NCBI GenBank assembly: GCA_025934495.1
Contig: JAICXY010000005.1
Span: forward strand, 1 to 63,363
DNA length: 63,363 bases
Direction: 5' to 3'
Source of the DNA: Candidatus Nitrosocosmicus sp.
Lineage (GTDB): Archaea; Thermoproteota; Nitrososphaeria; Nitrososphaerales; Nitrososphaeraceae
Positions within the stretch are counted from its first letter, which is position 1. Every line of letters starts with the position of its first letter. This document shows positions 39,101-47,951 of the stretch, piece after piece. Below the pieces are notes generated by a model that saw nothing but the letters and a program-made list of their open reading frames with translations, was not told the origin of the DNA and did no database searches. A program made the position numbers and the translations under genes.

Positions 39101-39370
39101 GAGAACATTGAATCCTTTTAATTTATAATATCTAGCGTGTACATCTGCCAAAGTATAAGTTCTTCCATGACCAATGTGTTGTGGCGAATTCGGATAAGGA
39201 TATGCTACGGTAATAAAAAACTTTTTCTTTGAATAATCAATATCAGAATTATTTATTTTATTTTTATCCCAGTAATCCAACCATTTTTTTTCTATTAAAT
39301 CCCATTTTATTTCACTACTTTTATTAAAAGTATTATATTTATCAGGATCAGTAGAAAAATTTGCAAACAT
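36176..39370 (-). CDS. leuS: leucyl-tRNA synthetase, archaeal/eukaryal type
   Basis: 1064 residues from ATG 39370. Class I synthetase signatures are SPQHIGHGRTYT (residues ~62-73, HIGH) and MDGKKMSKSMGN (~692, KMSKS). The editing domain begins near VATLRPETIFGVTNLW and includes FVTMDDGSGIVMSVPAHAPF. A Cys cluster CRCGALC (~480) marks a zinc site, and CARKTGLGTLLPW the tail of the editing-to-catalytic junction. The length (~1060) and editing motif are archaeal type; bacterial LeuRS is ~860. The enzyme charges tRNA-Leu. The C-terminal domain has the usual archaeal end with an Asp/Lys-rich tail. The gene is single-copy in the window and ends exactly against the convergent small membrane gene. 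Confidence 0.95.
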   Translation of the reverse strand: MFANFSTDPDKYNTFNKSSEIKWDLIEKKWLDYWDKNKINNSDIDYSKKKFFITVAYPYPNSPQHIGHGRTYTLADVHARYYKLKGFNVLFPMGFHYTGTPILGMSKRVQGKDKDLIDNFKNIFLIDQSIIDSFVEPLNIAKYFHNEIKSGMIEMGYSIDWRREFTTIDSIYKKFISWQFKTLFELGVIEQGSHPVGWCPNDGNPVSQHDTLGDIEPSFTEYVLIKFKLKNEHVFIPVATLRPETIFGVTNLWINSNENYLKVIVNNNETWIISKSAAKKLEFQNHDIKIISEVNGSEFVESFVENPITNLLIPILPASFVTMDDGSGIVMSVPAHAPFDMQALIDIKKLGNHFFKAINPNELQPITIINSNLDKLKFEFSDTDMLDANQQIIPSSIFLKKYFIIDQNDPNLEKATSELYTLEFYEGVMNSRTPYSDMPISKVREEVKQMLLKSKNSIIFYELTNKPVYCRCGALCFVKILNNQWFLNYGNEKWKELALKCLRQMDIIPSEIIGEFENVFDWLKERACARKTGLGTLLPWDKDWIIESLSDSVIYMVYYIIAKYVNTNNLENYVNLIDESFFDYIIYGKKNKSFTKLKDDGSFILEEEGSSSKTIDNDNKVFDMNYLKSFLNLSFEIKKEFEYYYPLDSRHSGRDLIPNHLSFFIFNHAILFPQNLWPRQIVVNGSVLMDGKKMSKSMGNIIPLRKAIQQYGADSIRVAMLVLGELLQDVDFSFSILKGIYTKLKEIYNFYMSFYKNNNSIIESLLNIFNSSEEKLLLENENLNMEDKWLLTRLNNNISTITFSFEKLKIREALNTALYLMDKDFEWYKRRKFSKYGHLYQTKKDVFIIYTFLTKRIKVLSPFCPFLSEELWHLFGNNNSIFTNTWPSIDKNQIQDSLNEENEQYISNILNDLNKILKITKNTSISKVFLYLSSEEKNYLYWEILRLFVNNQNKNKNFGEIMKTLLSESNQDDKIKSIIKKNTVFIKKTIDDILSLSPAERERRYNIGKFDEFKPLLDSITLLSDELKIPAENFYIYGENQKEIMDPNKKAKFSRPFKPAIFLE

Positions 39371-39489
39371 TAACGTGAAACAATAAATTAGTGGTATTAT
39401 TTAATTTATCCATTGCCATAATAACATATTATTTTTTTAAACATAAAGACCATAAGTCAAATTGATTGATAACAAATAAAAAATGTTAT

Positions 39490-40326
39490 CTAGTAGCTAT
39501 ATCTTATTTCCACATTTTTATCCAATATATAATTGGATTTTGCCAACTCTAACAATTTAGCAATAGACTTTTTTCCTTCTGATTTCATCTCAATCGTAAA
39601 GTCATTGACATACATTTGAATAAATTCCCTAATAATATTTTTAGGTGTATTTCTTCCATATTTCCTTGAAAAATTTACAGCCTCATCTAAATGATCAATA
39701 CTATATTTAATGGAGTGTTGTAAGATATTATCAAATTCAACTATCTGCTTGCGGTTAAGGTGTCGAGAGCTAGCAACGTTAATTCCCAATGGAACAGGCA
39801 ATCCATCAGTCTTCTTATACCACCAATTTCCAAGGTCAAAGATTTTTGTCAAGTTCATATCCGAATATGTAATTTGGGATTCATGAATGATCAGACCATA
39901 ATCAACATCTTCATTTTTTACAGCATTTGGAATTTCACTAAAAAGCATTTCTTTATAATTTAGTTTACCAAATGCTATTGACATCAAAAGATATGCAGAG
40001 GTCATAATGCCGGGAATACCAATTACACCTCCCTCTTGTATTTTATCAACAGAATGATTTTTAGATATTATTATTGGTCCATAATTTATACCAAAACTTC
40101 CGCCACTATTTAAGATTACATAATCAGATAAATAAGCATAGGCATGAGCGGAGATGGCAGTAATGTCCAATTCATGATTTAACGCTCTTTTATTTAGTTT
40201 TTCTATATCTTCAACTATATGCTCAATTTCAAATTCGCCGGTAGAAATCAATCCAGATTCCATAGCATAAAACATGAACGCATCATCAGCATCAGGAGTG
40301 TGGCCTACATTTATTTTTAAAACCAT
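39490..40326 (-). CDS. mqnD: 1,4-dihydroxy-6-naphthoate synthase (futalosine pathway)
   Basis: 278 residues from ATG 40326. The opening INVGHTPDADDAFMFYAMES is the MqnD signature (HTPDADDAFMFYA), followed by ITAISAHAYAYLSDYVIL, SFGINYGPIIISK and GLIIHESQITY. The family is a periplasmic-binding-protein fold that cleaves cyclic dehypoxanthine futalosine to dihydroxy-naphthoate; the paired MqnA lacks the DADD-FMF stretch. It is a step in menaquinone biosynthesis and acts in the cytosol. The next pathway genes, mqnE and mqnC, are 3.5 kb away, with aEF-2 and a membrane protein in between. It follows leuS start by 119 bases on the same strand. Confidence 0.88.
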   Translation of the reverse strand: MVLKINVGHTPDADDAFMFYAMESGLISTGEFEIEHIVEDIEKLNKRALNHELDITAISAHAYAYLSDYVILNSGGSFGINYGPIIISKNHSVDKIQEGGVIGIPGIMTSAYLLMSIAFGKLNYKEMLFSEIPNAVKNEDVDYGLIIHESQITYSDMNLTKIFDLGNWWYKKTDGLPVPLGINVASSRHLNRKQIVEFDNILQHSIKYSIDHLDEAVNFSRKYGRNTPKNIIREFIQMYVNDFTIEMKSEGKKSIAKLLELAKSNYILDKNVEIRYSY

Positions 40327-40508
40327 AATATTAACAATTATGTAGTATATTCAAGTGGATTATAAAAGTTAAATAAAGCACTTGAAAACTATTTTGGTAT
40401 AGTAAAATCAGTAAAATAGATAATACTTGGAAAAATAATATAAATTATTTGGAAATAATTTTTCAAGGAACGTTTAATAATCCTAAAAAAACTTTTTTGA
40501 ATTATACC

Positions 40509-42713
40509 ATGCCGAAATTTAAATCAACTCAAGATATTATTAGAATTATTGGAAATAGAGACCAGATCAGAAATTTTGGTGTGATTGCTCATGTAGACCA
40601 TGGAAAAACTACCATGAGTGATAGTTTGTTAGCAGCATCAGGAATTATCTCTCCATCTGTTGCAGGGCAAGCTCTTGCACTTGATTCTATGAAACTTGAA
40701 CAAAACCGACAGATGACAATTAGGGGAGCAAATGTAACATTGTTTTACGAGAATGAGGAGGGCAAAGAATATGTTATAAATATGATAGATACTCCAGGAC
40801 ACATTGATTTTACAGGAAGAGTAACAAGAGCTCTAAGAGCAATTGATGGAGTAGTTGTTGTTTCTGATTCAGTTGAAGGAATTATGACCCAGACTGAAAC
40901 TGTTACACGCCAAGCACTAGAAGAACGAGTTAGACCCGTTTTATATATTAACAAAATTGATAGGTTAGTAAAAGAATTAAGGTTGGATCCAACAGCTATG
41001 CAAAAATGGTTGGCAAATATCATTGCTGAATTTAATAGACTCGTTGATTTGTATGCAGAACCTGAGATAAAGGAAAAATGGAAGGTTAGTATACAAGGAA
41101 ATACTGTTGCTTTTGGCTCGGCTAAGGATAGATGGGGATTCAATTTTAATGTTGCTCAGAAAAAAGGAATAAGTTTTAAAGATGTTTACGATGCATATAC
41201 ATCATCTGACCCAGGGGCAATAAAGAAACTATCTGAAAGAGCTCCTTTACATGATGCTGTTTTAGGAATGGTAGTCCAACATCATCCTCCTCCTCATGTA
41301 GCCCAAAAATACAGAATACCAAAGATATGGCCAGGAGATTTGGATTCAGAAATAGGAAAGTCTCTTCTGAATTGTGATGAAAAAGGTCCTGCACTTATGA
41401 TGGTAACCACAATAAATGTTGATCCTCAAGCAGGCAGGGTTGCAACTGGTAGACTTTTTTCAGGTACAATCAAAGATGGTGATGAAGTATATCTAATAGA
41501 TTCCAAAAGAACAGGAAAGGTTCAATCAGTTAATATCTACATGGGAAACACTCGCGAAGTTGTAAATGTAATTCCTTGTGGAAATATTCCTGCTTTATTG
41601 GGTTTGGATTATGCTGTGGCTGGTGAAACAATTTCTACTATAAAAAATGTTAACCCATTTGAATCTATTAAATATGTTTCTGAACCGGTTGTTACAATTG
41701 CAGTAGAACCTAAACATCCAAAAGATTTACCTAAACTGGTAGAAGCTCTTCGAAGAATTACTGTCGAGGATCCAAATCTCATTATAAAGATAAATGAAGA
41801 ATCAGGCGAGACACTCATGGCTGGCATGGGAGTATTGCACCTTGAGATAGCTTCTTCATTGCTACAAGAAGCAGGTTTGGATATTAAAACCACCCAACCC
41901 CTGATTAACTACAGAGAAACAGTGAAAAGTAAAACAGGAGTAATAATGAGTAAATCGCCAAACAAACATAATAAAATTTTCATGAGAGCAGAGCCATTAA
42001 GTGAGGAAGTTATTGAAATGATTAAAACTGGCAAATTGCATGAAGATATGGATAAAAAAGAATTATCAAGGTTGTTAAGAGAAAAAGGATGGAGTACCGA
42101 TGAAGCAAGAAGTGTAGTTACGGTTGATCGAAGCGGTAACATGTTATCAGATGAAACAAAAGGTGTTCAATTTATTCAAGAGTCAATGGATTCGATCAAA
42201 TCCGGATTTGATGATGTTATCCATTCTGGACCCATAGCACAAGAATCAGTTAGAGGTCTACGATTTGTATTGCACCACTTTGTACCTCACGAGGATCCTG
42301 CTCATAGAGGTCTTGCACAATTATTACCAGCTACAAGAAGAGCAATGCTCGGTTCCATGTTAATAGCTGATCCTGTACTTTTAGAGCCAATATTAGGCAT
42401 AGAGGTAAAATGCCCTCAGGAGCAAATTGGAACTGTGGCTGGAATACTTTCTAGTAAAAGAGGCAAGTTGTTAAATGTGGATCAGAAAGGAATTATTGCA
42501 ATTATTTTAGGTGAAGTGCCTGCTTCAGAAACATTTGATTTGTCAGAATTGATGAGAGGTGGTACAGCTGGAAAAGCTATGTGGAGTACTTATTTTAAAA
42601 CATGGCAACCAGTACCTCAATCAGTAATAAAGAATATAGTTGCAGATATCAGAAAAAGAAAAGGATTAAATCCCGAGCCTCCATCAGCAGATGAATTCAT
42701 AGATAAAGAATAA
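40509..42713 (+). CDS. fusA: archaeal translation elongation factor 2 (aEF-2)
   Basis: 734 residues from ATG 40509; a TTG at 40449 is in frame but adds 20 residues unlike the conserved N-terminus, and aEF-2 is typically ~730 residues. GTPase motifs: AHVDHGKTTM (P-loop), DTPGHIDF and NKIDR. Domain IV has GPIAQESVRGLRF and HHFVPHEDPAHRGLAQLLPA, in which the HEDPAHRG stretch includes the modified His (diphthamide in archaea); the last domain has VKCPQEQIGTVAGILSSKRG. The protein moves tRNAs and mRNA through the ribosome using GTP. The start of switch I is normal. The convergent gene's stop begins 14 bases beyond. Confidence 0.95.
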   Translation: MPKFKSTQDIIRIIGNRDQIRNFGVIAHVDHGKTTMSDSLLAASGIISPSVAGQALALDSMKLEQNRQMTIRGANVTLFYENEEGKEYVINMIDTPGHIDFTGRVTRALRAIDGVVVVSDSVEGIMTQTETVTRQALEERVRPVLYINKIDRLVKELRLDPTAMQKWLANIIAEFNRLVDLYAEPEIKEKWKVSIQGNTVAFGSAKDRWGFNFNVAQKKGISFKDVYDAYTSSDPGAIKKLSERAPLHDAVLGMVVQHHPPPHVAQKYRIPKIWPGDLDSEIGKSLLNCDEKGPALMMVTTINVDPQAGRVATGRLFSGTIKDGDEVYLIDSKRTGKVQSVNIYMGNTREVVNVIPCGNIPALLGLDYAVAGETISTIKNVNPFESIKYVSEPVVTIAVEPKHPKDLPKLVEALRRITVEDPNLIIKINEESGETLMAGMGVLHLEIASSLLQEAGLDIKTTQPLINYRETVKSKTGVIMSKSPNKHNKIFMRAEPLSEEVIEMIKTGKLHEDMDKKELSRLLREKGWSTDEARSVVTVDRSGNMLSDETKGVQFIQESMDSIKSGFDDVIHSGPIAQESVRGLRFVLHHFVPHEDPAHRGLAQLLPATRRAMLGSMLIADPVLLEPILGIEVKCPQEQIGTVAGILSSKRGKLLNVDQKGIIAIILGEVPASETFDLSELMRGGTAGKAMWSTYFKTWQPVPQSVIKNIVADIRKRKGLNPEPPSADEFIDKE

Positions 42714-42739
42714 TATTTTATTTTATTTTATTTTATTTT
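42714..42739. repeat. (TTTTA)n tract between convergent genes
   Basis: About five TTTTA units fill the 14-base gap after the aEF-2 stop and the last codons of the convergent membrane protein. On the plus strand it is a T-rich tract of the type that ends archaeal transcripts, so it could serve as the aEF-2 terminator. Confidence 0.5.
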
Positions 42740-43672
42740 GCATGACTTCAAATATCGACTCTGTAATAATTTTGCCATAATTACCATATTTAAAATCAAT
42801 AATGGTATACTAATTAAAATAAACAATATTTGATATGTACTTAAATAAGAAAATGTAATTAATGAACTAAAACCCGCTATAGAATAAAAAAAACTTCCAG
42901 CACAAGTGGGACAACCAACAAATAATCCTGAAGAGATACCAACAAAACCCAAGAAATTTCGTTTGGATAATTTCATCGATTTAAGATGTTTCAAAAGGTA
43001 AATATTAAATGTCATATTAAATCCAACTAATAGAGAGATAACTAACCCTAAAAAAAAATTGAGAGGAATTAAAAGAAAAGAAAAATTACTGTTGATAGAA
43101 AGTATTACCATTGGTATATAACCTATAGAGTTGCAGCAAATTATCAAATTATATCTAGGATAATTATTTTTTGAGGTCATGTCCATGCTATTATTTTTTG
43201 AGGTCATGTTCATACTATTATTTTTTGAGGTCATGTCCATGCTATCATGATTATGATTAGGAAATAAAGAAAAAACTGTTCCATCATTATTAAAAATTAC
43301 AAAAAAATTTGATAGAAACCCAAAAAAAACAAAATAAATAGTGGTAATTAATAAAAATAATAATTTATATTTTTGAAATTTAAGGGAAGTTTGAATATGA
43401 AATATTAATCTCAAAGGATCGGATTCGTAATACTCTTTAGAAAAAAAAGCTCTCTTTATGCCAATAAATACAAAAAAAATACATATAAAAAATACAAGGA
43501 GAACCAGTTCCGCAAACAAATAAAGAGAATGGTTAATAAAAATATCATTGCCAGGAGAGGTATCTCTTGAATACAAATAAAGAATAAAGAATAAAGATAA
43601 CCCGCTAAATATCGAAAGATATATTCCTTTTTTGTAATTTAAAGAAAAAGATTCATCAATTTTATTTATCAA
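42728..43672 (-). CDS. second CPxCAG membrane protein, with Met/Asp repeat
   Basis: 314 residues from TTG 43672, about seven hydrophobic segments. It is a diverged paralogue of the protein at 8274-9233: both have a CC-x4-[GA]-x-x-P motif (here ICCNSIGYIP), then FLLIPLN and SLLVG-N, then GxFVGCPTCAG. It has an extra loop before the CC segment with three 9-residue repeats, MDMTSKNNS, MNMTSKNNS, MDMTSKNNY, preceded by NHNHDS. Met/Asp/His stretches of this type bind copper in proteins such as PcoA and CopA, so copper sensing or handling is an attractive guess. The four conserved cysteines could bind metal or do disulfide exchange. No named family recognised. Confidence 0.75.
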   Translation of the reverse strand: MINKIDESFSLNYKKGIYLSIFSGLSLFFILYLYSRDTSPGNDIFINHSLYLFAELVLLVFFICIFFVFIGIKRAFFSKEYYESDPLRLIFHIQTSLKFQKYKLLFLLITTIYFVFFGFLSNFFVIFNNDGTVFSLFPNHNHDSMDMTSKNNSMNMTSKNNSMDMTSKNNYPRYNLIICCNSIGYIPMVILSINSNFSFLLIPLNFFLGLVISLLVGFNMTFNIYLLKHLKSMKLSKRNFLGFVGISSGLFVGCPTCAGSFFYSIAGFSSLITFSYLSTYQILFILISIPLLILNMVIMAKLLQSRYLKSCKIK

Positions 43673-43789
43673 TTAGATATAATTATCAAATGTAAAATAT
43701 GAGTTTTTAATAATTAAAATTTTTAAATTAAATCCATTATTAAAAAAAATATATTAAATATAATAAATTTTTTTTATTTTTTTTATAAA

Positions 43790-44884
43790 TTATCCTATAA
43801 TGTTAAAGAAAGTATCTCGTCGAACTGGATTTCTGCCGATTTCTTTGATTAAAAATTTTAATTCTTGAACAGAAGTTTGATTTGATTTGCCTGCAGCTTT
43901 AAAAATTTCCTCTGAAAATGCCGTTCCAACTAAGTCACTACCACCATAACAAAGGGCTACCTGAGCTAATTTCTTTCCCAATGCAACCCAATAAACTGAT
44001 ATATTCTTTAATGCGGTATAAAATAATAGTCTTGAAACAGCAATAATTCTTAGATCATAAGTAGAAGGACTCTCGGAAATTAATGTGTGTTGTTTTTCTA
44101 GTTCAGTATTTTCCAAACTAAATTTTAAAGGAATAAATGTTGTAAAACCATTAGTTTTTTTATTTAGGTCTCTTAATTTTATTATATGATCTACAATGTC
44201 TTCAGGTTTTTCAATATGACCAAATAACATTGTACAATTGCCTTTTAAACCAAGATTATGGGCTTGGAATACAGTATCAAGCCATTCATCTCCAGAACAC
44301 TTACCTATAACTATTTTGTCACGAGTTTGTTTATTGAAAATTTCTGCACCCCCACCCGGTAAAGCATCAAGTCCAGATTCTTTTAATCGTACAAGTACCT
44401 CTTTTACCGAATTTCGCGTTACTTTAGAAATAAAGAATATTTCTGCTGGAGTTAGTGCTTTGATTACAATTTTTGGAAACTTTAATTTTATTAACTTAAA
44501 CATATTCTCATAATATTCAAGTCCGAGTTTTGCATTAAATCCTCCTACAATATGAAGCTCTGTAGCACCTAAATCATTAACAGCTATTTCAGCTCTTTTA
44601 ACAATCTGCTCTGGACTTAATGTATATGAATCCAAATCTTTTTCTTTTCGATAAAAAGCACATAACTGGCAACTGGCTACACAGATATTTGTATAGTTAA
44701 GATAGTACGATGATACAAAACTAACATTATTTCCAATCAATTCTTTTCTTAATTTATCTGCAGCTGCACCCAATAAGAAGAGATTTTCATCTTTCATCAA
44801 TTCTAACCCATCATTAAAATCCAATTCTTCACCAGAAAGTACCTTTTCAAGTGATGAAGTTGGTTTGATAATAGTTTTAGACAA
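43790..44884 (-). CDS. mqnE: aminofutalosine synthase, radical SAM (MqnE)
   Basis: 364 residues from TTG 44884. A radical SAM C-x3-C-x2-C cluster, CVASCQLCAFYR (residues ~65-75), binds 4Fe-4S. Other family motifs: TELHIVGGFNAKLGLEYYE, IKALTPAEIFF, LPGGGAEIFN, MLFGHIEKPEDIVDH and TFIPLKF, then VYWVALGKKLAQVAL. The GATELHIVGG and GGGAEIF patterns separate MqnE from CofG/CofH of F420 synthesis. It makes aminofutalosine from the chorismate-derived enol ether and SAM, with loss of CO2. It is divergent from mqnC, with 108 bases between the starts, so a shared promoter region is likely. Length is normal. Confidence 0.85.
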   Translation of the reverse strand: MSKTIIKPTSSLEKVLSGEELDFNDGLELMKDENLFLLGAAADKLRKELIGNNVSFVSSYYLNYTNICVASCQLCAFYRKEKDLDSYTLSPEQIVKRAEIAVNDLGATELHIVGGFNAKLGLEYYENMFKLIKLKFPKIVIKALTPAEIFFISKVTRNSVKEVLVRLKESGLDALPGGGAEIFNKQTRDKIVIGKCSGDEWLDTVFQAHNLGLKGNCTMLFGHIEKPEDIVDHIIKLRDLNKKTNGFTTFIPLKFSLENTELEKQHTLISESPSTYDLRIIAVSRLLFYTALKNISVYWVALGKKLAQVALCYGGSDLVGTAFSEEIFKAAGKSNQTSVQELKFLIKEIGRNPVRRDTFFNIIG

Positions 44885-44992
44885 TCAATAGATATTAATA
44901 TTTTAAAAATATAAGTCTTTTAAACAAATAAAAAATAGGGTCAAGTTAAAATTATTATATCAAAGATTAAATTAAAGCAAGGATAAATTAAT

Positions 44993-46126
44993 TTGTTCTT
45001 GCAAAATATCCAATTTTTTGAAAACTCTTTAAAAAATTCCGATATTGACAATATAATAAATAATATGGTTAATAATAACGATATACGTTTAAATGATATA
45101 GTTACCCTTTTAGAAACAAAAGACATCCAACATCTGGGAATAGTAGGTAATTATCTTAGAGAACATTTATATGGAAAAACTGTTACTTTTATAAATAATT
45201 TAATTCTTAATTATACAAACGTTTGTATCACATATTGTAAATTCTGTGCTTTTTATAGACCTCCAAATCATTATGAATCATATACCGTATCAAAGGAGGA
45301 AGTATTGAATAGAATTATTTTTGCAAAATCAAACTTTAACATAAAACAAGTATTATTTCAAGGAGGGCATAATCCAAAATTAAACATCGAATACTATGAG
45401 GAAATATTCAAAACGATAACGGATAAATGCCCTGATGTTGCAATTCATGGATTATCAGCATCTGAAATAGATATGATTTCAAAGGTTAACCGATCAAGTA
45501 CAGTGGAAGTTCTACAGAGATTAAAAGAATCTGGCTTGACTACACTTCCCGGTGCAGGAGCAGAGATTCTCGACGACGAGGTAAAAAAGGCAATTAGTCC
45601 ACTCAAAATATCGTCTGATACATGGTTGCGAATAATGGAAGAAGCACATAAGCAGGATATAAAATCATCTGCTACAATGATGTATGGAACCGTTGAGACG
45701 GTGGAACAAAGGGCACGTCATTTATTGAAGATATTGGAACTGCAAAGAAAAACTAATGGATTTATGGCATTTATACCATGGAGTTTTGAGCCAAACAAAA
45801 CTGAAATACAGGACAAAGGCGTAGTTAATTATCCGCTAGGTGGTTTTGAATTATTAAAAATGATATCCGTATCAAGAATAATTTTTAACGGTTTAATAGA
45901 TCATCTACAATCCTCGTGGCTTACAAATGGTGTGGGAATGGCACAATTAGCTATATTTCATGGTTCGGATGATTTTGGTGGTACACTTATAGGAGAAGAG
46001 GTAGTTAGTGCTACTGGTGCCCGATCTACAGAGTTGTTAGCCTCAAATATCATAAATTCAATTAAATCGATGAATTTTATTCCAGCTGAAAGAAATAATA
46101 AATATGAGATAATAAAACGATATTAA
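44993..46126 (+). CDS. mqnC: cyclic dehypoxanthine futalosine synthase, radical SAM (MqnC)
   Basis: 377 residues from TTG 44993. Radical SAM cluster CITYCKFCAFYR (C-x3-C-x2-C). Other motifs: QVLFQGGHNPKLNIEYYEE, VAIHGLSASEIDMISK, LPGAGAEILDDEV, TMMYGTVETVEQRARH and FMAFIPWSFEPNKTE. FIPW and the MMYG-VET pattern mark MqnC; MqnE has FIPL instead. It cyclises dehypoxanthine futalosine in the step before MqnD. The first ~20 residues vary in the family and the TTG start is not certain; a later ATG would drop 24 residues but leave all motifs. Together with mqnE and mqnD, three pathway genes lie in 6.6 kb; MqnA and MqnB are not seen here. Confidence 0.85.
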   Translation: MFLQNIQFFENSLKNSDIDNIINNMVNNNDIRLNDIVTLLETKDIQHLGIVGNYLREHLYGKTVTFINNLILNYTNVCITYCKFCAFYRPPNHYESYTVSKEEVLNRIIFAKSNFNIKQVLFQGGHNPKLNIEYYEEIFKTITDKCPDVAIHGLSASEIDMISKVNRSSTVEVLQRLKESGLTTLPGAGAEILDDEVKKAISPLKISSDTWLRIMEEAHKQDIKSSATMMYGTVETVEQRARHLLKILELQRKTNGFMAFIPWSFEPNKTEIQDKGVVNYPLGGFELLKMISVSRIIFNGLIDHLQSSWLTNGVGMAQLAIFHGSDDFGGTLIGEEVVSATGARSTELLASNIINSIKSMNFIPAERNNKYEIIKRY

Positions 46127-46434
46127 TTTATCAAAATTTGTAATATTTATAGAGTACACGTATAGTTTCATAAGGTAAGGTAGAATGTTTGCCATATTAA
46201 TTTTAATCAAGGTTTAATCATTTATTATAATAAGTCAAAAATCCCAATATTCATCCCATTTCACCATCCATCAAAATTATTCGATAAAATATAAGAAAAT
46301 GTTCTTTATATTTTTGTGAAGTTAGCATTATCATTGTAGATATTTATAACTTATATAGAGTTTAGGTTTTATAAATAAAGTTAATTTATTTATAATTTTA
46401 TAAAACCAAAAATATTACAAATTAAAGTCCGAAA
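46127..46434. other. AT-rich stretch before the HMG-CoA synthase gene
   Basis: About 300 bases with no coding frame or RNA gene seen. Confidence 0.4.
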
Positions 46435-46442
46435 TTTATAAA
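46435..46442 (+). promoter_or_regulatory. candidate TATA box for HMG-CoA synthase
   Basis: TTTATAAA lies 26 bases before the TTG start at 46461, the spacing expected for a leaderless archaeal transcript. AT-rich DNA gives many chance matches, so this is tentative. Confidence 0.35.
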
Positions 46443-46460
46443 TAGATTTATAAATGTATT

Positions 46461-47876
46461 TTGGTTGAATCCATAACTGTGCCAGTAGGTATAGATGACT
46501 TGGCCATCTATGTTCCGAAACTCTATATTGATTACAAAGACTTTGCTGAAGCAAGAGGGATAGATCCTCAAAAACTTGAATATGGAATTGGAATCAAAAA
46601 GATGGCCTTGGCTGACGCTAATCAAGACCCTGCATGTATGGCTGCAAATGCATGTTTGAGAGTTATGAAAAAAAATGATTTAAATCCCAAAGACATTGGT
46701 AGAATTTATGTAGCAACCGAGTCATCATTGGACGAATCGAAAGCAATGAATTCATTTGTAATCGGAATGCTAGAACAAGTTTATGGTGAGGATTCATTAG
46801 AGCATGCAGGAGGTATAGAATGCAAATTTGCATGTGTTAGTGGTTCTTATGCACTTTACGATAACGCAAACTGGATAAGGGCAGGGGAGAACAATGATAA
46901 ATATGCAATAGTTATTGTAAGTGATATAGCTAAATATGATATTGGTTCGGCTGGTGAATATACTCAAGGAGCCGGTGCCGTGGCCTTACTTATTAAGGAT
47001 AATCCAAGATTATTGGCATTTGATGAAAAAGTCACATCAACAATTATAAAAAATGAATACGATTTCTACAGACCATTTGGAAAAGTAACACCTTTGGTAA
47101 ATGGGATTTATTCAAATTTGCTTTATCTAATTCAAGTAAGAAAGGCATTAGAAGCTTTTAAAGAAAAGGCTATCAAATTAGGTTTCATAAAACTCAAAGA
47201 CGATGAATCTATTACCGATCATATTGATTACATAAATGTGCATTTACCATACAGAAGAATGGGCGAAAAAGCGTTGGCATATTTGTTAAGACATGAATGG
47301 AGACACTTGCCAAGGTGGAAAGATATAATATCGCAAGTAAAATTAAATGAACCAGTTCCCAAAGATCCGCGAGGTACAATTGAATCATTAATAGCTGATA
47401 CAGAATTTATGAAAGCGGATGAAAAATTCAGGAGAGAATTTATGAAAACCATTTATTATAGAGAAATTTTTGATAAAAAAATGTCTTCATCTTTGGAAGC
47501 ATCATCACTTATTGGAAATCTTTACACAGCGTCAATGTATATGGGTTTACGCAGTTTGGTAGAATTTGAAAACAAAAAAGGATTAGATATCTATAACAAA
47601 AGAGTTGGATTTGGATCATATGGAAGCGGATGCAGTGCAATGGTTTTCTCAGGTGTATTTCAGGAAAATTACAAAGAAATAGCAAACAAAATGGATTTAG
47701 ATAGAGAAATAGGTCAAAGAACAAAGATCTCTATCAACGATTATGAAAAATTGCACAATAATACTAAAAAATTTAGCGAATCCTTCCTAAATGGGGAAAA
47801 TGAATTCATTCTCATAAGTATAGGTGGAATAACGGCCGATAGAGCCGGTTTCAGAGAATATTGCTTTGCATCCTAG
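46461..47876 (+). CDS. hydroxymethylglutaryl-CoA synthase
   Basis: 471 residues from TTG 46461. HMG-CoA synthase signatures: VGIDDLAIYVPKLYID (residues ~8-23), ATESSLDESKAMNS (~85), and the catalytic Cys in IECKFACVSGSYALYD (~115). The active-site His is in a YINVHLPYRRMGEKALAY context (~260). GSYGSGCSAMVFSG near the end is a C-terminal motif. The enzyme condenses acetyl-CoA with acetoacetyl-CoA, the first committed step towards mevalonate and the isoprenoid lipids of archaea. It is longer than the common ~350-residue archaeal form, closer to the ~460-residue bacterial/eukaryal type. No other mevalonate gene is near. Confidence 0.9.
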   Translation: MVESITVPVGIDDLAIYVPKLYIDYKDFAEARGIDPQKLEYGIGIKKMALADANQDPACMAANACLRVMKKNDLNPKDIGRIYVATESSLDESKAMNSFVIGMLEQVYGEDSLEHAGGIECKFACVSGSYALYDNANWIRAGENNDKYAIVIVSDIAKYDIGSAGEYTQGAGAVALLIKDNPRLLAFDEKVTSTIIKNEYDFYRPFGKVTPLVNGIYSNLLYLIQVRKALEAFKEKAIKLGFIKLKDDESITDHIDYINVHLPYRRMGEKALAYLLRHEWRHLPRWKDIISQVKLNEPVPKDPRGTIESLIADTEFMKADEKFRREFMKTIYYREIFDKKMSSSLEASSLIGNLYTASMYMGLRSLVEFENKKGLDIYNKRVGFGSYGSGCSAMVFSGVFQENYKEIANKMDLDREIGQRTKISINDYEKLHNNTKKFSESFLNGENEFILISIGGITADRAGFREYCFAS

Positions 47877-47951
47877 AACCCTTTATTGCGCACATAATCC
47901 ATTATTTTAAAATAAAGATTTGCTTTTTAGTTCTCCTCTATGTTTTAATTT

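Noticed and set aside
40745-42142. Minus-strand frames opposite aEF-2
   Set aside because: Antisense shadows of a conserved gene; no motifs.
43790-46126. The two radical SAM genes as CofG/CofH of F420 synthesis
   Set aside because: The CxxxCxxC start is shared, but GGHNP, GGGAEIF/GAGAEIL and MMYG-VET with FIPW/FIPL match MqnC and MqnE, and MqnD lies nearby.
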